In this document: piece by piece, positions 55,924-64,000 of the stretch | Layout of the letters: every line of letters begins with the position of its first letter | Position numbering within the stretch: the stretch's first letter is position 1 | Assembly: GCF_037126435.1 (NCBI RefSeq) | Contig: NZ_CP147020.1 | Span: 3,266,001 to 3,330,000, forward strand | DNA: 64,000 nucleotides | Origin: Bernardetia sp. ABR2-2B | Lineage (GTDB): Bacteria > Bacteroidota > Bacteroidia > Cytophagales > Bernardetiaceae | Direction of reading: 5' to 3' | Notes under the pieces: model-generated | Seen by the model: only the letters and a program-made list of their open reading frames with translations | The model's database searches: none | What the model was told of the DNA's origin: nothing | Made by a program: the position numbers and the translations under genes

Positions 55924-56691
55924 TTATTCCTTCTCAATCAAATTGTCTTCATCCGAAACTTTCACACTAATTATATTATTAACTACGGAAAGCAAAACGT
56001 AAAGTAAAATAACTAAAGGAACACCCAAAAACTGCAAGAAAACCAGCAAAAGAACACTTGAAAGAAGGAAAATATAACGAATTTCGTTTCCTTTAAAAGC
56101 AAAAGATTTGAACTTTAAGGCAAAAAGTGGAAGTTCTGCCACCAAAAGCAAACTCATTACAATAGCCAAAACAGAAAGTAAAATAGGATGTAGAATAATA
56201 ACTGAATACGTTGGGTTATTGAGTAGAATTAAAGGAATCGAAGCAATCAAAATAGCATTTGCAGGAGTCGGAACGCCAATAAAAGAATCTGACTGACGAG
56301 TATCTACATTGAATTTTGCCAAACGCAAAGCCGAAAAAACGGCAATCAGAAGTGCAACATAAGGTAGATAAGAATCCATTGCTGTCGGAATTTGTCCATC
56401 CACCAAGCCTTGTGTTACTTTTTCCAAACTTGCCGAAATCATTAGATGATACAAGATGAAAGCTGGTAAGACACCAAAAGTTACGCAGTCAGCCAAAGAG
56501 TCTAGTTCTTTTCCAATAGGTGAGCTTACTTTCAACATTCTTGCTACAAAACCATCTAAAAAATCAAAAATAGCTGCAATTCCTATACAATAAGCAGCAA
56601 TATCAAGGGAGTTTTTGAAGCTAAAAATAATACCGATACAACCAAAAAATAAGTTGCAACACGTCAAAAAATTAGGAATATGCTTTTTCAT
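55924..56691 (-). CDS. pssA: CDP-diacylglycerol--serine O-phosphatidyltransferase
   Basis: 255 residues from the ATG at 56691 (MKKHIPNFLTCCNLFFGCIG), which matches family N-termini; the ATG at 56742 would add 17 non-hydrophobic residues inside a repeat. The CDP-alcohol phosphatidyltransferase signature is complete: DFLDGFVARML, then SPIGKELDSLADCVTFG with the paired Asp residues. There are about eight membrane helices. It makes phosphatidylserine, precursor of phosphatidylethanolamine. The gene is single, with the carboxypeptidase-regulatory-like gene starting 73 bp downstream. Confidence 0.9.
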   Translation of the reverse strand: MKKHIPNFLTCCNLFFGCIGIIFSFKNSLDIAAYCIGIAAIFDFLDGFVARMLKVSSPIGKELDSLADCVTFGVLPAFILYHLMISASLEKVTQGLVDGQIPTAMDSYLPYVALLIAVFSALRLAKFNVDTRQSDSFIGVPTPANAILIASIPLILLNNPTYSVIILHPILLSVLAIVMSLLLVAELPLFALKFKSFAFKGNEIRYIFLLSSVLLLVFLQFLGVPLVILLYVLLSVVNNIISVKVSDEDNLIEKE

Positions 56692-56724
56692 TCGGATAGT
56701 TTTTTGTTTAGGGTGGTATGTGGA

Positions 56725-56746
56725 TTGCTCGTGGAGACACAAGCAA
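56725..56746. repeat. GTTGCTCGTG-family hairpin, copy 1
   Basis: TTGCTCGTG pairs with CACAAGCAA (one mismatch, 4-nt loop). It lies just before the pssA start. Confidence 0.65.
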
Positions 56747-56843
56747 CGGAAAAGAAATTTCTGTCTATCTGTATTTTTAATTCTCTAAAAAATATTTTAT
56801 AAACAAAAATAAAAAATTACTTTTGGTTATAATAAAATCTACC

Positions 56844-56867
56844 GTTGCTCGTGTTCCCACAAGCGAC
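56844..56867. repeat. GTTGCTCGTG-family hairpin, copy 2
   Basis: GTTGCTCGTG pairs with CACAAGCGAC (two mismatches, 4-nt loop), 98 bp from copy 1 and just before the propeller-OmpA gene start at 56884. The copies flank the divergent promoter region. Confidence 0.65.
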
Positions 56868-56883
56868 ATTATCAAAAAATAAA

Positions 56884-58344
56884 ATGATAAAAAAAATAAA
56901 TATACAACTTCTGTTTTTGATTGGTTTCTTTATTTTAGAATCTAATTTACATTATAATTCTGTTTATTCACAAGTATTTTTGCCTGTTGATTTGACAGAA
57001 GACCAATCTGATGATAAATTACCTGTTCATTCTATTTTCGTAGGCGAAGATAATCATAAATGGATAGGAACAGAAAATGGAGTATATCAAATTGAAGAAG
57101 TAACCGAAGGGGCTCTTGTAAATGCAAATGAGTTTTTGCCAAAAACATCTATTCTACACATCAAAAGAGGATTAAATAACAAAATTTGGTTTGTAACCTA
57201 TGCCAATGAAGTAACTATTTTAGACACCAAAACAAATCAGCAAGAAAAGCAAAGTTTTGATTTTTTAGACGGAAAGATAGTCAGCAATCTAATTTTTTCT
57301 AATAAAGGAGAAACGACTTGGATAGCCAGTAGAGGAAATGGATTATGGAAAAAGTCATTAAAAAAAGGTTCAAAGGCTATAAAAATAGAAGTCAAGAAAA
57401 ACAATGAAAATATAAGTGATATTGTTTTTTTTGGAGGAAAGCTTTGGGTTACTTCTGAAACAGGACTTTATTATACAAAAAATATTTCTTTGACAGAAAA
57501 AAAACACAAATTCAAATCTGTATCTGATTTTTCGAAGGGAAGTAAAATGCTAGTTTATAAAAATCAGTTGTGGGTGTTGGGATATGATAAGAAAGACAAA
57601 GGAACACTAAAAACCACAAAAGACGGCAAAAAATGGACAACCTATGCGCTTTCAGAATCTTTTGAATATCAAGTTCCTAAGATAATGAGTTTTGATAACA
57701 GGGGTAATTTGTGGGTAGCTGCTGATAGAGTTGCAAAGTTTGACTTTTTGAGTAAAAAATGGACAGGATTTGGAGAAAAACAAGGTTTTCAAAGTAAATC
57801 TGCACTTTCTTTAGCTATTGATAAAAATGATAATATTTGGGTAGGAACAGAAGGAAGAGGACTTTTTGTGAGAGTAGCTTATCCTGAAAAATTGATAGCA
57901 AAAGAGGATGGTTTAGAACAAGAAATCGAAACTATTACTGATTTAGAAGAACTAAAAGAAGAGAAAAATCTATCAGAACTCTTAAAGACAGAAGAAACAG
58001 AAGCTATTAAAGGAAAAAAACTACGATTAAAAGTTCAGTTCAAAACTGCAAAAGCTGATATTTTACCAGAGTTTGAGAATGAACTAAATGAGCTTGTTAC
58101 TTTTATGAATAAAAATACAGAAATAAGAATTTTAATAGAAGGGCATACTGCGCCTATTGGAAATGCTCAAAAAAACCAAGAATTATCCGAAAAAAGAGCT
58201 GTTGAGGTAAGAAATTATTTGATTAAAAAAGGTATAAGTCAGAACAGAATCCGAACGGTAGGCTATGGAGGTACTCGTCCAATTTCTACAAACCGAGAAC
58301 AAATGAAGGAAAATAGAAGAGTAGAAGTTATCTTTGTAGATTAA
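56884..58344 (+). CDS. Beta-propeller protein with C-terminal OmpA domain
   Basis: 486 residues from the ATG at 56884 (an earlier in-frame ATG at 56845 lies inside a hairpin and is unlikely). Signal peptide, then propeller repeats of two-component-regulator type (IFVGEDNHKWIGTENGVYQI, NDNIWVGTEGRGLFVRV). The C-terminal OmpA domain (~385-486) shows VQFKTAKADILPEFENELNE, ILIEGHTAPIGNAQKNQELS, RAVEVRNYLIKKGI and TVGYGGTRPI. It should bind peptidoglycan and sit in the periplasm or outer membrane, probably as a structural sensor or anchor. Confidence 0.85.
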   Translation: MIKKINIQLLFLIGFFILESNLHYNSVYSQVFLPVDLTEDQSDDKLPVHSIFVGEDNHKWIGTENGVYQIEEVTEGALVNANEFLPKTSILHIKRGLNNKIWFVTYANEVTILDTKTNQQEKQSFDFLDGKIVSNLIFSNKGETTWIASRGNGLWKKSLKKGSKAIKIEVKKNNENISDIVFFGGKLWVTSETGLYYTKNISLTEKKHKFKSVSDFSKGSKMLVYKNQLWVLGYDKKDKGTLKTTKDGKKWTTYALSESFEYQVPKIMSFDNRGNLWVAADRVAKFDFLSKKWTGFGEKQGFQSKSALSLAIDKNDNIWVGTEGRGLFVRVAYPEKLIAKEDGLEQEIETITDLEELKEEKNLSELLKTEETEAIKGKKLRLKVQFKTAKADILPEFENELNELVTFMNKNTEIRILIEGHTAPIGNAQKNQELSEKRAVEVRNYLIKKGISQNRIRTVGYGGTRPISTNREQMKENRRVEVIFVD

Positions 58345-58350
58345 TTATAT

Positions 58351-58387
58351 AACCGTCAACGAGGCATAAAACCGTCGTTGAGGTTTT
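58351..58387. repeat. REP-like element, GTCGTTGAG family, half copy C
   Basis: TCAACGA and TCGTTGA form a 7-bp hairpin with a T-tract right after, so it may also terminate transcription. It starts 6 bp past the stop at 58344 and has the two motifs in reverse order to copies A and B. Confidence 0.75.
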
Positions 58388-58411
58388 TTATTGTTTTAAA
58401 AACACATAAAA

Positions 58412-58759
58412 ATGCCTTTCCAACTCCCAAAAAACGAAATTTTACAAGGAAAATGGACTTTCCATTATCTTTCTCCTGCCAAAAATAAGTACAACGGGAT
58501 TCTTTATCTAACAAAGAATAATCTTTATTTTGAAGGAAATTTTCAAATAGAAAACTTGAGTGTAAGTGCTATTGAAGGTGGGTTTGTGATTCCTTTAAAA
58601 GATATAAATGCAGTAGCTCCTTTGAAAGTAATGTTTCTTTTCAATCAATTACATATTCAGATGAAGGATAAAGAAGTTCATATTTTTGATAGAGGAGTTT
58701 TGCCTGTTGGTGGTGTGATAAAGAAGATTGAGGAAAATAAAATGCAACAAAAAACATAA
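58412..58759 (+). CDS. Small hypothetical protein, possibly GRAM/PH-like fold
   Basis: 115 residues without signal peptide or membrane helix. The strand pattern (WTFHYLSPAKNKYNGILYLT, NNLYFEGNF, GFVIPLKDINAVAPLKVMFL, NQLHIQMKDKEVHIFDRG) resembles GRAM or bacterial PH-like beta barrels, which bind lipids or peptides. This is weak evidence. It lies between the propeller-OmpA gene and the DUF2279 gene, all on the plus strand. Confidence 0.55.
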   Translation: MPFQLPKNEILQGKWTFHYLSPAKNKYNGILYLTKNNLYFEGNFQIENLSVSAIEGGFVIPLKDINAVAPLKVMFLFNQLHIQMKDKEVHIFDRGVLPVGGVIKKIEENKMQQKT

Positions 58760-58803
58760 TCTTTTACGTCAAAAAAGAAATGCAAAAATAAACTAAAAAA
58801 TCT

Positions 58804-59757
58804 ATGAAATTTTTACTTATTGCTTTTCTGTTATGCTTTATTTCTATTAATTTATTTGCTCAAGATTCTACTAAAAATAATAATAATGGAGATTCAATCT
58901 CCTTTATTTCTGATAATTCAGAATTAAGCAAAAAGACAAAGAACAAAAGATTGTCCGTAGTCATTTTATCAAAAAGTGCTTTTTATATAGCAGGAAATTC
59001 GTATCTGCAATTTGTTTGGTACAAAGACCACAAACCAGTTCCTTTTCACTTTTATAATGACAATAAAGGTTGGTTACAACTTGATAAGGTAGGGCATTTT
59101 TACGCAGCTTATCATGAAAGTAAAGTAGGTTATAATTCTTTAAAATGGGCTGATGTTTCCGACAAAAAAGCCTTTTGGTATGGTGGGTTTTTGGGTTTGA
59201 TTTTACAAACTCCTATCGAAATTTTTGATGGCTTGTATGAAGGTTATGGTTTTTCGGTAGGCGATATGATTGCAAATGCTTCTGGTTCTGGGCTTTTTAT
59301 GACGCAACAGCATTTTTTTAAGGAGCAGATTATTTTGCCCAAATTTTCATACTCTCCTTCCCCTTATGCCAAATATCGTCCTTGGGTATTGGGAGAAAGC
59401 CACACAAATCGTTTTTTTCAAGATTACAACGGTCATACCTATTGGTTTTCTACAAATTTAAAACGGATTTTCAAAAATAAAAATATTCCTTCTTGGCTAA
59501 ATATTGCCTTTGGATATAGTGGAAATGGAATGCTTGCCGAATTTGAAAATCCAGAATTTTCTAGAGGAATAGAAATGCCAAAACTAGAAAGACACAGACA
59601 ATTTTTGCTTTCACTAGATGTAGATATGACAAAAATAAAAACGAAAAGTAAATTTTTGAAAGGACTTTTAGGAACAATTAATTTGCTCAAAATTCCTGCT
59701 CCTGCTTTAGAATACAATAAAGAAAAAGGATTTGTAGTGCATGGGATTTATTTTTAG
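58804..59757 (+). CDS. DUF2279 (YfiM-like) envelope protein
   Basis: 317 residues. Signal peptide ends near NLFAQD. The DUF2279 core (~75-160) has KGWLQLDKVGHFYAAYHESK, GGFLGLILQTPIEIFDGLYE and GYGFSVGDMIANASGSGLFM. The C-terminal part is longer than in YfiM and contains FSYSPSPYAKYRPWVLGESH and a beta-rich end. The function of the family is unknown; membrane association is likely through the conserved helices. It is 44 bp after the small protein gene. Confidence 0.8.
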   Translation: MKFLLIAFLLCFISINLFAQDSTKNNNNGDSISFISDNSELSKKTKNKRLSVVILSKSAFYIAGNSYLQFVWYKDHKPVPFHFYNDNKGWLQLDKVGHFYAAYHESKVGYNSLKWADVSDKKAFWYGGFLGLILQTPIEIFDGLYEGYGFSVGDMIANASGSGLFMTQQHFFKEQIILPKFSYSPSPYAKYRPWVLGESHTNRFFQDYNGHTYWFSTNLKRIFKNKNIPSWLNIAFGYSGNGMLAEFENPEFSRGIEMPKLERHRQFLLSLDVDMTKIKTKSKFLKGLLGTINLLKIPAPALEYNKEKGFVVHGIYF

Positions 59758-59771
59758 GGAATATATTGTAA

Positions 59772-59802
59772 TTTGAACTAAAAATATAATAAAGTATGTT
59801 TG
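59772..59802 (+). promoter_or_regulatory. Well-matched promoter (TTTG-N19-TATGTTTG)
   Basis: TTTG at 59772-59775 and TATGTTTG at 59795-59802 separated by exactly 19 bp: a full match to the Bacteroidota -33/-7 promoter. The start would be near 59809, 42 bp before the HEPN-like gene. Confidence 0.65.
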
Positions 59803-59850
59803 AATAGCAAAGAATAATTAAAAAATATTTACTAAACGAGATGTAAAATT

Positions 59851-60744
59851 ATGAAAGACAATATTAGATATTCCTGCTGGTTAATTGACAACATAAAGTT
59901 TTCTGGGAAAGAATTTACAAAAACTATTAATTTTAATGGAGAAAAGATTGAACTGCTAATAACCAAGTATGAAAACTTAAAGGATATAGAAGAACCATTT
60001 CATGATTGGATTCATAATAAAATAGTTAATCATAGTATGAGAAATTTATCAAATAATCCTCTCCCCATAAATTCAATATTTGTTTTAACTAAAAATGGAT
60101 ATACAAACCATAATTCACAAGACTTCTCTTACTTATTTAGGTTGTGTTTAAAACTTGTCTATTATCAACCAACTTTGATTTCAAAGGTTTCCGAGTTTAT
60201 TCCTGATGCAGCCATAATAATGCCCACTTGGGAAAATGTTAGAAACATGCGTACTATTTCAAAAAATGAAATCACTTCAGATACTTTCAATAAAGTTTTG
60301 AGTTATTTTGATACTTTGAGCAAACTAGATAGAAACTGTTATAGTGTTTTTGAAGAAATTTATAAAAAAACAGAAATAAATGAGGTTTTGATTGAATTAT
60401 TAGCTCTATACTCTTTTATTGAAGGTTTTTGGCATAATCAGAGAGGAAAGTCTAATATTGACAAAAGTATAAGAGCAATGTTGCAAGATTATATACCACA
60501 GAAAGAGGAAAAATTTAAAAGAGAGGTAATAATAAGAAAAATAAAATCTCAAAATGAATTATTTAATCAATCTAGCATCGATAAAATGCGAAATATATTA
60601 GCTCATGGAATGTATAAATCTCAAGAAGATAGTTGGAGTAATAAGCAATGGAAAGCTATTTTCGAACAAAGAAATCTAATAATTGAATTAGTGATTGACT
60701 CTTTGGTAAATAGATTGAAATGTGAAAATCAACTTTCTAGTTAA
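59851..60744 (+). CDS. HEPN-like protein of unknown function
   Basis: 297 residues, no signal peptide. The C-terminal third is helical and contains MRNILAHGMY, matching the Rx4-6H HEPN active motif. The N-terminal half is beta-containing (SCWLIDNIKFSGKEFTKTIN). This resembles ApeA-like HEPN proteins, which are RNases in several toxin and defence systems. Sequence identity to a known system cannot be tested here. The gene is preceded by a strong promoter and has no partner gene in the same direction before pncB 148 bp later. Confidence 0.6.
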   Translation: MKDNIRYSCWLIDNIKFSGKEFTKTINFNGEKIELLITKYENLKDIEEPFHDWIHNKIVNHSMRNLSNNPLPINSIFVLTKNGYTNHNSQDFSYLFRLCLKLVYYQPTLISKVSEFIPDAAIIMPTWENVRNMRTISKNEITSDTFNKVLSYFDTLSKLDRNCYSVFEEIYKKTEINEVLIELLALYSFIEGFWHNQRGKSNIDKSIRAMLQDYIPQKEEKFKREVIIRKIKSQNELFNQSSIDKMRNILAHGMYKSQEDSWSNKQWKAIFEQRNLIIELVIDSLVNRLKCENQLSS

Positions 60745-60892
60745 AGTAGAATGCAAATATGTAAGTTTTTCTGTTGATTGTAATTAACACAAAAACTTTC
60801 AGTAAGTGTTTTTCGTACACTAAGATAATTTTATTATATTGCTTCTTTTAAAGTAGCAGACAGTTTCCAAACTACCTATTAAACCCTTTTTT

Positions 60893-62371
60893 ATGAAAAT
60901 CACTAGAAATTTATACAGTAGCAACCTCACTCTACTAACTGATTTGTACCAACTTACAATGGCATATGGCTATTGGAAAGCTGGAATGACGGAAAGAGAA
61001 GCCGTTTTTAATTTATTTTTCCGTCGCAATCCATTCAAGGGAGGTTATGCTATTGCGTGTGGACTTAGCTATGTTATTGATTTTTTGGAAAACTTCAATA
61101 TTTCTGATGAAGATGTAGCCTATCTTTCTACCTTAAAAGGAAATGACGACAAAGCACTTTTTGACCCAAAATTTTTAGAATACCTTCAAAATCTTGAATT
61201 TACGTGTGATGTAGATGCAGTAGAAGAAGGTTCGGTAGTTTTTCCACAAGAGCCACTTATTCGCATTAAAGGTTCACTTATTCAATGTCAAATTTTGGAA
61301 ACGCTGCTTTTAAATATGGTAAATTTTCAATCTCTTATCGCTACTAAATCTTCACGTATTTGTTTGGCAGCTAGAGGAGAGGATGTTTTGGAGTTTGGTC
61401 TTCGAAGAGCGCAAGGAATTGATGGTGGTTTGGCTGCTAGTCGTGCTGCATATATTGGAGGTTGTGTTGCTACTTCGAATGTTTTGGCAGGAAAACTTTT
61501 TGATATTCCTGTAAAGGGAACACACGCTCATAGTTGGGTAATGTCCTTCGAATCTGAAATTGATGCTTTCGAAACCTATGCCGAAGCTCTTCCAAATAAT
61601 TGCATTTTTTTAGTGGATACGTATGATACAATTGAAGGTGTAAAACACGCTATTAAATCGGGAAATAAACTAAAAGAAAAAGGCTATAAATTTGCAGGAA
61701 TACGCCTAGATTCTGGAGACCTTTCTTATTTGAGTATCAAAGCTAGAGAATTGTTAGATGAGGCAGGTTTTACAGAAACGTCTATTGTAGCAAGTAATGA
61801 TTTAGACGAACATATTATTGATAGTTTGAAGCAGCAAGATGCCAAAATTAATGTTTGGGGAGTAGGTACAAAAATGGTAACTGCCTATGACCAACCAGCA
61901 TTGGGAGGAGTTTATAAATTATCTGCACTTAGAAATAAAGAAAATACAGCTTGGGATTATAAAGTGAAGTTATCCGAACAAGCCATCAAGATTTCTACTC
62001 CTGGAATTCAGCAAGTTCGTCGTTTTTATGCAAATGGGGAATGTATTGGAGATGCTATTTTTGATGAAGAAAATAAGCCGACAAATGATAATTGGACGAT
62101 TATTGACCCAATGGATATGACTCGTCGTAAGAAAATGACAAGCGTAGAAGGAGAATACAAAGACCTTTTAAAGCCTATTTTTAAAGATGGAAAATGTGTT
62201 TATGAGAAGCCAGACCTTCAAACCATTCAAGCAAAAGTAAAAGATGAATTAAAGACATTACATAGAAGTATCAAACGTTTTACAAATCCACACTCTTATC
62301 CTGTTGGCTTAGAAAAAGGATTATACGACTTGAAAACTGACCTTATCTTGAAGTTGAGAGAAGTAGAATGA
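60893..62371 (+). CDS. pncB: Nicotinate phosphoribosyltransferase
   Basis: 492 residues, full length. Typical elements are YSSNLTLLTDLYQLTMAYGY, VFNLFFRRNPFKGGYAIACG, FGLRRAQGIDGGLAASRAAY and GTHAHSWVMSFESE with the His that is phosphorylated in the reaction, then FAGIRLDSGDLSYLS. It makes nicotinate mononucleotide from nicotinate and PRPP with ATP use (Preiss-Handler salvage of NAD). It is cytoplasmic and monocistronic. Confidence 0.95.
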   Translation: MKITRNLYSSNLTLLTDLYQLTMAYGYWKAGMTEREAVFNLFFRRNPFKGGYAIACGLSYVIDFLENFNISDEDVAYLSTLKGNDDKALFDPKFLEYLQNLEFTCDVDAVEEGSVVFPQEPLIRIKGSLIQCQILETLLLNMVNFQSLIATKSSRICLAARGEDVLEFGLRRAQGIDGGLAASRAAYIGGCVATSNVLAGKLFDIPVKGTHAHSWVMSFESEIDAFETYAEALPNNCIFLVDTYDTIEGVKHAIKSGNKLKEKGYKFAGIRLDSGDLSYLSIKARELLDEAGFTETSIVASNDLDEHIIDSLKQQDAKINVWGVGTKMVTAYDQPALGGVYKLSALRNKENTAWDYKVKLSEQAIKISTPGIQQVRRFYANGECIGDAIFDEENKPTNDNWTIIDPMDMTRRKKMTSVEGEYKDLLKPIFKDGKCVYEKPDLQTIQAKVKDELKTLHRSIKRFTNPHSYPVGLEKGLYDLKTDLILKLREVE

Positions 62372-62384
62372 ATGCAATGAGGAG

Positions 62385-62505
62385 TAGTAGGAATTGGGAC
62401 ATGAGAGTTAGGAATTAGGAAATGAGTTAATGCGAATTAAATTATTTTTTCACTTTTAATTCTCGTTCACTTTCCAATTCCCATGTCCTAGTTCCCAATT
62501 ACTAA
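62385..62505. repeat. Imperfect inverted repeat with AATTGGGA units
   Basis: Left units such as GGAATTGGGACATGAG and right units such as CCAATTCCCATGTCC and TTCCCAATTACTAA are inverted and partly repeated. It fills the gap between the convergent pncB and the small membrane protein genes and may hold the terminators. Confidence 0.5.
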
Positions 62506-62508
62506 TTA

Positions 62509-62973
62509 TTATTTAAAAAAGTAATTCTTCAATTCTCTTGCTGAATCTATATCAAATTGGGTAGTAATATAGGAAAGTATTGCTGCCCATAAGATAGCAC
62601 TCCAAAACATGTGAAAAAAGATGCGTTTCTTGTCTTCTCCAAATGAGACAGCAATAAGAGTTCCTGCAATGGGAGAAAAAAGTATAGGTGTCAGAAATGC
62701 AACTCCAATAATTCCGTATTTACGCCATATTTTTACTATCCTACGACTATTTTTTGAAAATATTTTTCGTTTTTTGCGAAAATTACTATAAAACCATTTT
62801 CGTATTGCTATTCCAAAGAAAGTAAAAATAACTACGCTTGTCATCATTCCCAAAACAGTAATGAGTACAGTTTCCAAGTACGAAAAACCACGCACAGCAC
62901 CACCCACACAGCCAAAAATAAATTTGAACATGCTCATCGCAAAAACCACCAAATAATCTATAAAGCGTTGCAT
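62509..62973 (-). CDS. Small multi-pass membrane protein
   Basis: 154 residues from the ATG at 62973 (MQRFIDYLVVFAMSMFKFIF); an ATG 11 codons upstream is possible. It has three to four helices (FKFIFGCVGGAVRGF, LITVLGMMTSVVIFTFFGIA, YGIIGVAFLTPILFSPIAGT, MFWSAILWAAILSYI) and a basic central loop. It resembles the small multidrug-export-like or DedA-adjacent proteins, and I give no firm family. Transport or membrane-maintenance role only by guess. Confidence 0.65.
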   Translation of the reverse strand: MQRFIDYLVVFAMSMFKFIFGCVGGAVRGFSYLETVLITVLGMMTSVVIFTFFGIAIRKWFYSNFRKKRKIFSKNSRRIVKIWRKYGIIGVAFLTPILFSPIAGTLIAVSFGEDKKRIFFHMFWSAILWAAILSYITTQFDIDSARELKNYFFK

Positions 62974-63218
62974 AATGAATAGTACAGAATTAAAAATCAA
63001 AACCAAAAATTCTAGTAGGCTTTTCCTCTAAGTTCTACAAAAAAAATGATTTCTTCGGCTATTATTAGGTAAAGGATTGATATTTTACGCTCTATATCCC
63101 TTTTTTGAAATAATGGACAAAATGAGTTTGTAATAATTGATTAAATTGCGCTACTGATTTTTCAGAATAATTTAATCAAAACTCATTTCTAAACTTTATT
63201 AATTCTAAATTTATATTT

Positions 63219-64000
63219 ATGTTTAAAACTACTACACACAAAATTGCACTTTCAGTTTTGTTTATTATCTTTTCTTCTTCTGTTCTTCAAGCCCAACAAA
63301 AGGCTCAACAGCAAGATAGTTTGCTGACCAGTTATCTAAAATATATAGATGAAGCAGACATGAAAAAACACCTTTCTGTTTTGGCTTCTGATGAATACGA
63401 AGGAAGAGAAACAGGCGAAAAAGGACAAAAAATGGCTGCCGAATACATAGCAAATCGCTTTAAAGAACTTGGACTTACTGCACCAGTAAATGGTTCTTAC
63501 TTTCAAAAATTCGAACTCAATAAGACCTCATTAGCAGAGTTTAGAATCGAAACACTGACAGGTGAAATCGAATTATCACAAAATGAAATCATTGTAGTAA
63601 ATCCTCTTCAAGGAGATAGAAACGATGAAGAACACGATATTATCTTTGCAGGTTATGGATTAGAAGAAGAAGGTGGTAATGGATATTCTTCTTATAAATC
63701 TATTGATGTGAAAAATAAGATTGCTGTAATTATGATAGGAACGCCAAAAGGTAAAGAGAGCCTAATTCCTAATAAAGAAGCTAGAAAATCTGTTTATTTA
63801 CAAATGGGTTTTAAGAGCAAACTAGCAAAAGAAAAAGGTGCAAAAGGAATTATTTTTGTTTCTAAAAAGTCAGATTTTAAAGATTTTGACTATAACTACG
63901 GACACTATTTCAAAGATCCAAAATGGAGTGTTCCTTCTTCAGAAAGTAAAGAAAAAGAGGATAAGTCAGAGTTTTTAATGGCACTTTCTACAACTGATAA
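63219..64000 (+). CDS. Secreted M28 family peptidase (C-terminus cut by window edge)
   Basis: The open frame runs from ATG 63219 past the end of the window (260 codons seen). Signal peptide ends near LQAQQ. The N-terminal block LASDEYEGRETGEKGQKMAA and the following YIANRFKELGL match M28 Zn-aminopeptidases of Bacteroidota. Next comes a PA-like insert (IFAGYGLEEEGG, KNKIAVIMIGTPKGK, AKEKGAKGIIFVSKK). The zinc ligands should lie beyond the window. It should trim N-terminal residues from peptides in the periplasm or outside the cell. Confidence 0.85.
   Translation, partial: MFKTTTHKIALSVLFIIFSSSVLQAQQKAQQQDSLLTSYLKYIDEADMKKHLSVLASDEYEGRETGEKGQKMAAEYIANRFKELGLTAPVNGSYFQKFELNKTSLAEFRIETLTGEIELSQNEIIVVNPLQGDRNDEEHDIIFAGYGLEEEGGNGYSSYKSIDVKNKIAVIMIGTPKGKESLIPNKEARKSVYLQMGFKSKLAKEKGAKGIIFVSKKSDFKDFDYNYGHYFKDPKWSVPSSESKEKEDKSEFLMALSTTD

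Noticed and set aside
1-64000. tRNA, rRNA and tmRNA genes
   Set aside because: I read the intergenic stretches for T-loop and acceptor-stem patterns and found none that fit; a dedicated tRNA scan would settle this.

Overview
The window looks like a chromosomal segment of a Bacteroidota bacterium, most likely order Cytophagales; Bernardetia/Flexibacter-like is my guess, not proven. The reasons are very AT-rich DNA, TAnnTTTG-type -7 promoter boxes, few clear Shine-Dalgarno sites, a type IX secretion sorting tail (33859-35133), an Omp85 protein of the TamL type with a lipoprotein-like signal, a protein with the Bacteroidota Cys-rich EDWxxM leader (54825-55850), and 7TMR and Y_Y_Y sensor modules. 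I see no rRNA, tRNA, CRISPR array, intact IS element or prophage. Most of the window is ordinary genome, with some accessory genes and many intergenic palindromes.

Layout. 1-2.2 kb: a 2OG-Fe(II) oxygenase (cut by the window edge) behind two DUF2007-like paralogues, then endonuclease V. 2.2-8.2 kb: minus-strand envelope genes, including a three-block leucine-rich-repeat protein, two secreted proteins, a coiled-coil lipoprotein and an outer-membrane barrel. 8.3-15 kb: a double palindrome, TamL, a TPR protein, an HD hydrolase and a DUF1573 protein. 15-20.5 kb: NUDIX, SmpB, a broken Rpn-type nuclease gene, a 46-residue DUF2256 gene, a dienelactone hydrolase, and an ECF sigma factor with its probable membrane partner. 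21-25.6 kb: two lipoproteins built from one repeated module and an AddB-like recombination nuclease.

25.7-36.7 kb: a minus-strand AAA ATPase + HNH nuclease pair resembling Septu defence, an EamA transporter, a tandem CbxX/CfxQ AAA protein with two unusual N-terminal modules, a membrane-anchored jacalin-like protein, a T9SS cargo protein and an M23 peptidase. 37-39.6 kb: a sulfur operon (persulfide-dioxygenase/rhodanese fusion plus two YeeE/YedE permease halves). 39.8-48.2 kb: glutathione peroxidase, a propeller-Y_Y_Y-SpoIIE phosphatase, a thioredoxin-NHL lipoprotein, an NAD(P)-binding protein and a second M23 peptidase.

48.4-53.1 kb: probably one minus-strand operon of a GNAT/FeeM-like acyltransferase, a VAO-type FAD oxidoreductase and a 7TMR-DISM/SpoIIE receptor-phosphatase. 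This is the best candidate for an undescribed system (signal synthesis plus sensing), but it is inference. 53.5-64 kb: a GNAT acetyltransferase, a gene-free 770 bp stretch with an orphan terminator, a CarboxypepD_reg protein, phosphatidylserine synthase, a propeller-OmpA protein, a DUF2279 protein, a HEPN-like protein behind a well-matched promoter, nicotinate phosphoribosyltransferase, a small membrane protein, and the start of an M28 peptidase.

At least five intergenic palindrome families occur, most at gene 3' ends. One (GTCGTTGAG/GTCAACGAG) is present three times, each time just after a stop codon.
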